From: Stenotrophomonas beteli
GTDB taxonomy: Bacteria > Pseudomonadota > Gammaproteobacteria > Xanthomonadales > Xanthomonadaceae
Assembly (NCBI RefSeq): GCF_001431665.1
Contig: NZ_LLXV01000025.1
Location: 1-34,409, forward strand
Length of the DNA: 34,409 bases
Direction of reading: 5' to 3'
Both the position numbers and the translations under genes were made by a program. Below the pieces are notes generated by a model. The model searched no databases, was not told the origin of the DNA, and saw only the letters and a list, made by a program, of their open reading frames with translations. Shown here piece after piece: positions 31,047 through 34,409 of the stretch; position 1 is the stretch's first letter, and the number at the start of each line of letters is the position of its first letter.

Positions 31047-31462
31047 GACGGGGCCTGTTTAGTGTTGGTGAGCAGTGGTGTGGTAGTAAGGTAGTACACC
31101 GATTCTGGGCTTGCAAGGAAAATTTTCGATTTCCTGCATTTGTTCAGCCTTCAGTCAGCTTTTGTCTGAAGCCCTTCTTGGCGCAGGAAATACCAAGCAA
31201 TCCCTGTGCCAACTTTTACTCTTTGATTTGCAAGGGTTTTTTATGGGCTTCAACGTGTCCGCCGGGCGGACACCTGTCCATTCGATGTGCTGCGGACACT
31301 GTCCGGACGCCGCCTGCGGGGGCATGTGACCGCCTTTACCCGGGCGCAAAGGGCGCGCGGATGGCGCAGTGGGGCGAACACCCCCAGTGACTGCCGACCG
31401 ATTCCTGCCACTGCGCGCGCAGGCTAGGATCGGGGTTCACCTACGTGACCAAGGATCTGGAT
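31047..31462. other. 416-bp intergenic region between divergent genes
   Basis: No gene is supported here. It separates the V-x-V-R-P repeat gene (minus) from the M16 protease (plus). It has an AT-rich stretch (about 31090-31250), an imperfect CTTCAG/CTGAAG hairpin at about 31149-31171, a run of T near 31236, and the palindrome cluster described separately. Confidence 0.6.
31255..31308. promoter_or_regulatory. Cluster of GTGTCCG/CGGACAC palindromes, possible operator
   Basis: GTGTCCGCC-G-GGCGGACAC (31255-31273) is a perfect 19-bp odd palindrome. Twenty bases on is CGGACA-C-TGTCCG (31293-31305), with an extra TGTCC between them (31276-31280). Repeated half-sites on both strands are typical of a dimeric regulator binding several operators. 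I do not know the regulator. Confidence 0.5.
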
Positions 31463-34312
31463 ATGTCTTTCGCCGTTCGCCCGCGCGCTGCACTGCTGGC
31501 TGTCGCCCTCAGCACCGCCCTGGGCACGCTTGCGCCCACCTCCGCGCTGGCCGCCAAGCCGGCGGCACCGGCCAGGGTCGACATTCCGTATGAGCAGTTC
31601 ACCCTGCCCAACGGCCTGCGCGTGATCGTGCATACCGATCGCAAGGCGCCGATCGTGGCGGTCAACGTGTGGTACCACGTCGGCAGCAAGGACGAACCGG
31701 CCGGCCGCACCGGCTTTGCGCACCTGTTTGAACACCTGATGTTCCAGGGCAGTGAAAACCACGACGGCGAATTCTTCGAACCGTTCAAGCAGGTCGGTGC
31801 CACCAACCAGAACGGCACCACCAATACCGATCGCACCAACTACTTCGAGAACGTGCCGACCACCGCGCTGGACATGGCGTTGTGGATGGAATCGGACCGT
31901 ATGGGCCATCTGGTGGGCGCGATCGACCAGGCTGCGCTCGACGAACAGCGTGGCGTGGTGCAGAACGAGAAGCGCCAGGGCGAAAACCAGCCCTATGGCC
32001 AGGTGTGGGAACAGCTCAACCGCGCGCTGTATCCGGTGGGCCACCCGTACCACCACAGCGTGATCGGCTCGATGAACGATCTCAACGCTGCCTCGCTGGA
32101 CGACGTCAAGACCTGGTTCCGCACCTGGTACGGCCCCAACAACGCGGTGCTGGTGCTGGCCGGTGACATCGATCTGGCCACCGCCAAGGAAAAGGTCGCC
32201 AGGTACTTCGGCAGCATCCCGGCCGGCCCGACCATGGCGCAGCCGAAGGTGGACGTGGCCAAGCGGCCGGCCGACACCCGCGAGGTGATGACCGACAAGG
32301 TGCCGCAGGCACGCATCTACCGCGCCTGGAACGTACCGCAGGTCGGCACCACCGACGTCGACCAGCTGCAGCTGCTGGCCTATGTGCTTGGCGGCGCCAA
32401 GTCCTCGCGCCTGAGCCAGCGACTGCAGCACCAGGACAAGCTGGTGGACAACGTCAGCGCCGGCGCCTACGCCTCGCAGCTGGGTTCCAACTTCCTGATC
32501 ATGGCCACGGTGAAGCAGGGCCAGGATCCGGCCAGGGTCGAAAAGATCATCGATGCGGAAATCGAGCGGCTGCTCAAGGATGGCCCGACCAGCGAAGAGC
32601 TGGCACGCGCCAAGACCGGCTCGCGCGCGGCGTTCATCCGTGGCATCGAGCGCATCGGCGGCTTCGGTGGCAAGGCCGATGCGCTGGCCGAGTGCGCGGT
32701 CTACACCGGCGACCCGGGCTGCTTCCGCACCTCGCTGGCCAACATCGACAAGGCCACCGCTGCCGACCTCAAGCGCCTGGCTGCGCAGTGGCTGGACAAG
32801 GGCAGCCATACGCTGGTGGTCGAGCCGGGTGAACGCGTGGCGCTGAAGGAAGAACCCTCGCAGGCGCCGAAACCGTTCAATGTGCCGGCCGTGGACCCGA
32901 AGTACAGCACCCTGCCTGATCAGGTGGACCGCAAGGCAGGCGTGCCGCAGACCCGTGAATTCCCGCAGCTGAAGTTCCCTGCCCTGCAGCGCGCCACGCT
33001 GAAGAACGGCACCCAGGTGGTGCTGGCCGAGCGCCACGAGATTCCGGTGGTGCAGTTCAGCTACCAGTTCCCGGGTGGCTTCACCGCCGACCAGGGCCGC
33101 AAGCCGGGCACCGCCAACTTCACCATGAACCTGATGACCGAAGGCGCCGGCAAGCTCGGCTCGCTGGCTTTCGCCGATGCCGCCGATGCGCTGGGTGCCA
33201 GCCTGGACGCCGGTGCCGGCTTGGATTCGGTGACCGTCGACATGTCGGCACTGAAGGAGAACCTGGTGCCGTCGCTGGCCCTGTACCGCGATCTGCTGCG
33301 CGAGCCGCGCTTTGAACAGGGCGAGATCGACCGGGTCAAGGCAACCTGGATCGCCGGCATCCAGCAGGAGAAGGTCAACCCGAACGCAGTGGCCATGCGC
33401 GTGCTGCCGCCGCTGCTGTACGGCAAGGGCCATCCGTACGCCATTCCGTTCACCGGCAGCGGTGATGAAGCGGCCATCAGCGGCCTGACCCGCGAAGATC
33501 TGGTCGACTTCCACCGCGACTGGCTGCGCCCGCAGAACGGCACCCTGATCGTGGTGGGTGATACCACGCTGGCCGAGATCGTGCCGCTGCTGGACAAGCA
33601 GCTGGGTGACTGGAAGGCCGCAGGTGATGCGCCGCAGGTGAAGGCGGCCACCGATGTGGCGCTGCCGAAGGGCCCGCGCGTGTTCCTGATCGATCAGCCG
33701 GGTGCGGTGCAGGCCAATCTGTTCGCCGGCCAGGTGGTGCCGCCGTCCAGTGCCGCCAGCTCGACCCGCTTCGACATCGCCAACGGTGTGATCGGTGGCG
33801 ACTTCACCTCGCGCCTGAACATGAACCTGCGCGAGGACAAGCACTGGTCCTACGGTGCGCGCAGCGGCGCGACCAGCTCGGTCGGCCAGCGCCCGTGGAT
33901 GGCCAGCGCGCCGGTGCAGATCGACAAGACCGGCCCGGCGATGGCGGAAATGCGCAAGGAGATCGCCGCGTTCGCCGATGGCAGCAAGCCGGCGACCGCT
34001 GCCGAGGTCAACCGCATCCGCAACATCCAGACCCTGAGCCTGCCCGGTGCCTACGAGACCGCCAGTGCGGTGGCAGCGACCATCGGTTCGATCGTGCAGT
34101 TCAAGCGCCCGGACGATTACGTGCTGCGTCGCAAGGCCGAGATCGAGGCGATGACCCCGGCGCAGGTGCAGCAGGCCGCGGCCGAGATCAAGCCGCAGGC
34201 CCTGACCTGGGTGGTGGTGGGTGACCTGAAGCAGACCGAAGCGGCGGTGCGCGCGCTGAACCTGGGCGAGGTGACCGTGATCGATGCCGAAGGCAACCCG
34301 GTCAAGAAATAA
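31463..34312 (+). CDS. Secreted M16 (pitrilysin/insulinase) zinc peptidase, two-domain
   Basis: A 949-residue exported protease. ATG at 31463 with AAGGA at 31451-31455; the signal peptide ends S-A-L-A. The N-terminal M16 half (about 45-470) has the inverted zinc motif H-L-F-E-H (family HxxEH) followed by the conserved M-F-Q-G-S-E-N. The C-terminal half (about 510-949) has the same fold, but its motif position reads T-A-N-F-T-M-N, so it is catalytically silent, as in two-domain M16 proteins. The halves form a clamshell that degrades short unstructured peptides in the periplasm. It stands alone, and a REP element follows 40 bp after its stop. Confidence 0.94.
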   Translation: MSFAVRPRAALLAVALSTALGTLAPTSALAAKPAAPARVDIPYEQFTLPNGLRVIVHTDRKAPIVAVNVWYHVGSKDEPAGRTGFAHLFEHLMFQGSENHDGEFFEPFKQVGATNQNGTTNTDRTNYFENVPTTALDMALWMESDRMGHLVGAIDQAALDEQRGVVQNEKRQGENQPYGQVWEQLNRALYPVGHPYHHSVIGSMNDLNAASLDDVKTWFRTWYGPNNAVLVLAGDIDLATAKEKVARYFGSIPAGPTMAQPKVDVAKRPADTREVMTDKVPQARIYRAWNVPQVGTTDVDQLQLLAYVLGGAKSSRLSQRLQHQDKLVDNVSAGAYASQLGSNFLIMATVKQGQDPARVEKIIDAEIERLLKDGPTSEELARAKTGSRAAFIRGIERIGGFGGKADALAECAVYTGDPGCFRTSLANIDKATAADLKRLAAQWLDKGSHTLVVEPGERVALKEEPSQAPKPFNVPAVDPKYSTLPDQVDRKAGVPQTREFPQLKFPALQRATLKNGTQVVLAERHEIPVVQFSYQFPGGFTADQGRKPGTANFTMNLMTEGAGKLGSLAFADAADALGASLDAGAGLDSVTVDMSALKENLVPSLALYRDLLREPRFEQGEIDRVKATWIAGIQQEKVNPNAVAMRVLPPLLYGKGHPYAIPFTGSGDEAAISGLTREDLVDFHRDWLRPQNGTLIVVGDTTLAEIVPLLDKQLGDWKAAGDAPQVKAATDVALPKGPRVFLIDQPGAVQANLFAGQVVPPSSAASSTRFDIANGVIGGDFTSRLNMNLREDKHWSYGARSGATSSVGQRPWMASAPVQIDKTGPAMAEMRKEIAAFADGSKPATAAEVNRIRNIQTLSLPGAYETASAVAATIGSIVQFKRPDDYVLRRKAEIEAMTPAQVQQAAAEIKPQALTWVVVGDLKQTEAAVRALNLGEVTVIDAEGNPVKK

Positions 34313-34351
34313 GGGATGTGCCTGCCCGCCCCGGCGCGCAGGCCTCCCCAG

Positions 34352-34374
34352 GTAGTGCCGGCCGCTGGCCGGCA
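34352..34374 (+). repeat. SMAG-type REP element, copy 3
   Basis: Same 23-bp core as the element at 29695 (GTAG, then the CCGGCC/GGCCGG stem), located in the 3' flank of the M16 gene, as is usual for these elements. Confidence 0.88.
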
Positions 34375-34409
34375 ACCCCGTCATGCATCCGGGGTCAGAG
34401 CCCCCTGCG

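Noticed and set aside
31424..34384. 986-residue minus-strand frame opposite the M16 protease
   Set aside because: The M16 gene has signal peptide, zinc motif and ribosome site; the antisense frame has none.

Overview
The window is a high-GC gammaproteobacterial chromosome segment that most resembles Stenotrophomonas (S. maltophilia group, Xanthomonadaceae). The evidence is an Ax21-family outer membrane protein, GTAG-capped intergenic stem-loops of the SMAG type described in S. maltophilia (29695, 29787, 34352), and xanthomonad-like versions of ETF-QO, glutaryl-CoA dehydrogenase and TrmL. I see no rRNA, tRNA, CRISPR array, transposase or phage gene.

Layout. 127-6244: an Ig-repeat autotransporter adhesin and an Ivy-like lysozyme-inhibitor lipoprotein. 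6333-8967 (minus strand): a free-standing EF-Tu domain III-like protein, an L,D-transpeptidase with a likely AUU start, an Lpp-like lipoprotein and a secreted HExxH protease. 9202-11351: Ax21 with a clean terminator, a small orphan gene and a Dyp-type peroxidase. 11348-16981: an unusual peptide locus (below). 16998-21113 (minus): a thiamine uptake unit with a PnuT/PnuC permease, a TonB-dependent receptor, a TPP riboswitch and an APH-fold kinase. 21244-26557: a glycine-zipper protein, a BvgA/BvgS-like two-component pair and a cytochrome c lipoprotein. 26623-29686: divergent ETF-QO and glutaryl-CoA dehydrogenase genes, linked by electron flow. 29687-31462: repeat-rich intergenic DNA, trmL, a secreted V-x-V-R-P repeat protein and a cluster of GTGTCCG palindromes. 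31463-34312: a two-domain M16 zinc protease.

The most interesting region is 11348-16981, which has lower GC than its surroundings. It encodes an MsbA-type ABC exporter and, divergently, a secreted TraB/GumN-fold protein that has lost the family's signature histidines. Next comes a 57-residue peptide with a helical N-terminal half and a four-cysteine C-terminus, bracketed by two perfect stem-loops. It is followed by two LpxL-like acyltransferase-fold proteins, one lacking the catalytic histidine and one with Asn in place of the catalytic acid, and by a DsbA-like lipoprotein. I read this as a candidate secreted, possibly acylated and disulfide-bonded ribosomal peptide system. I do not recognise it as a described class. 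Every functional assignment for the locus as a whole is inference.
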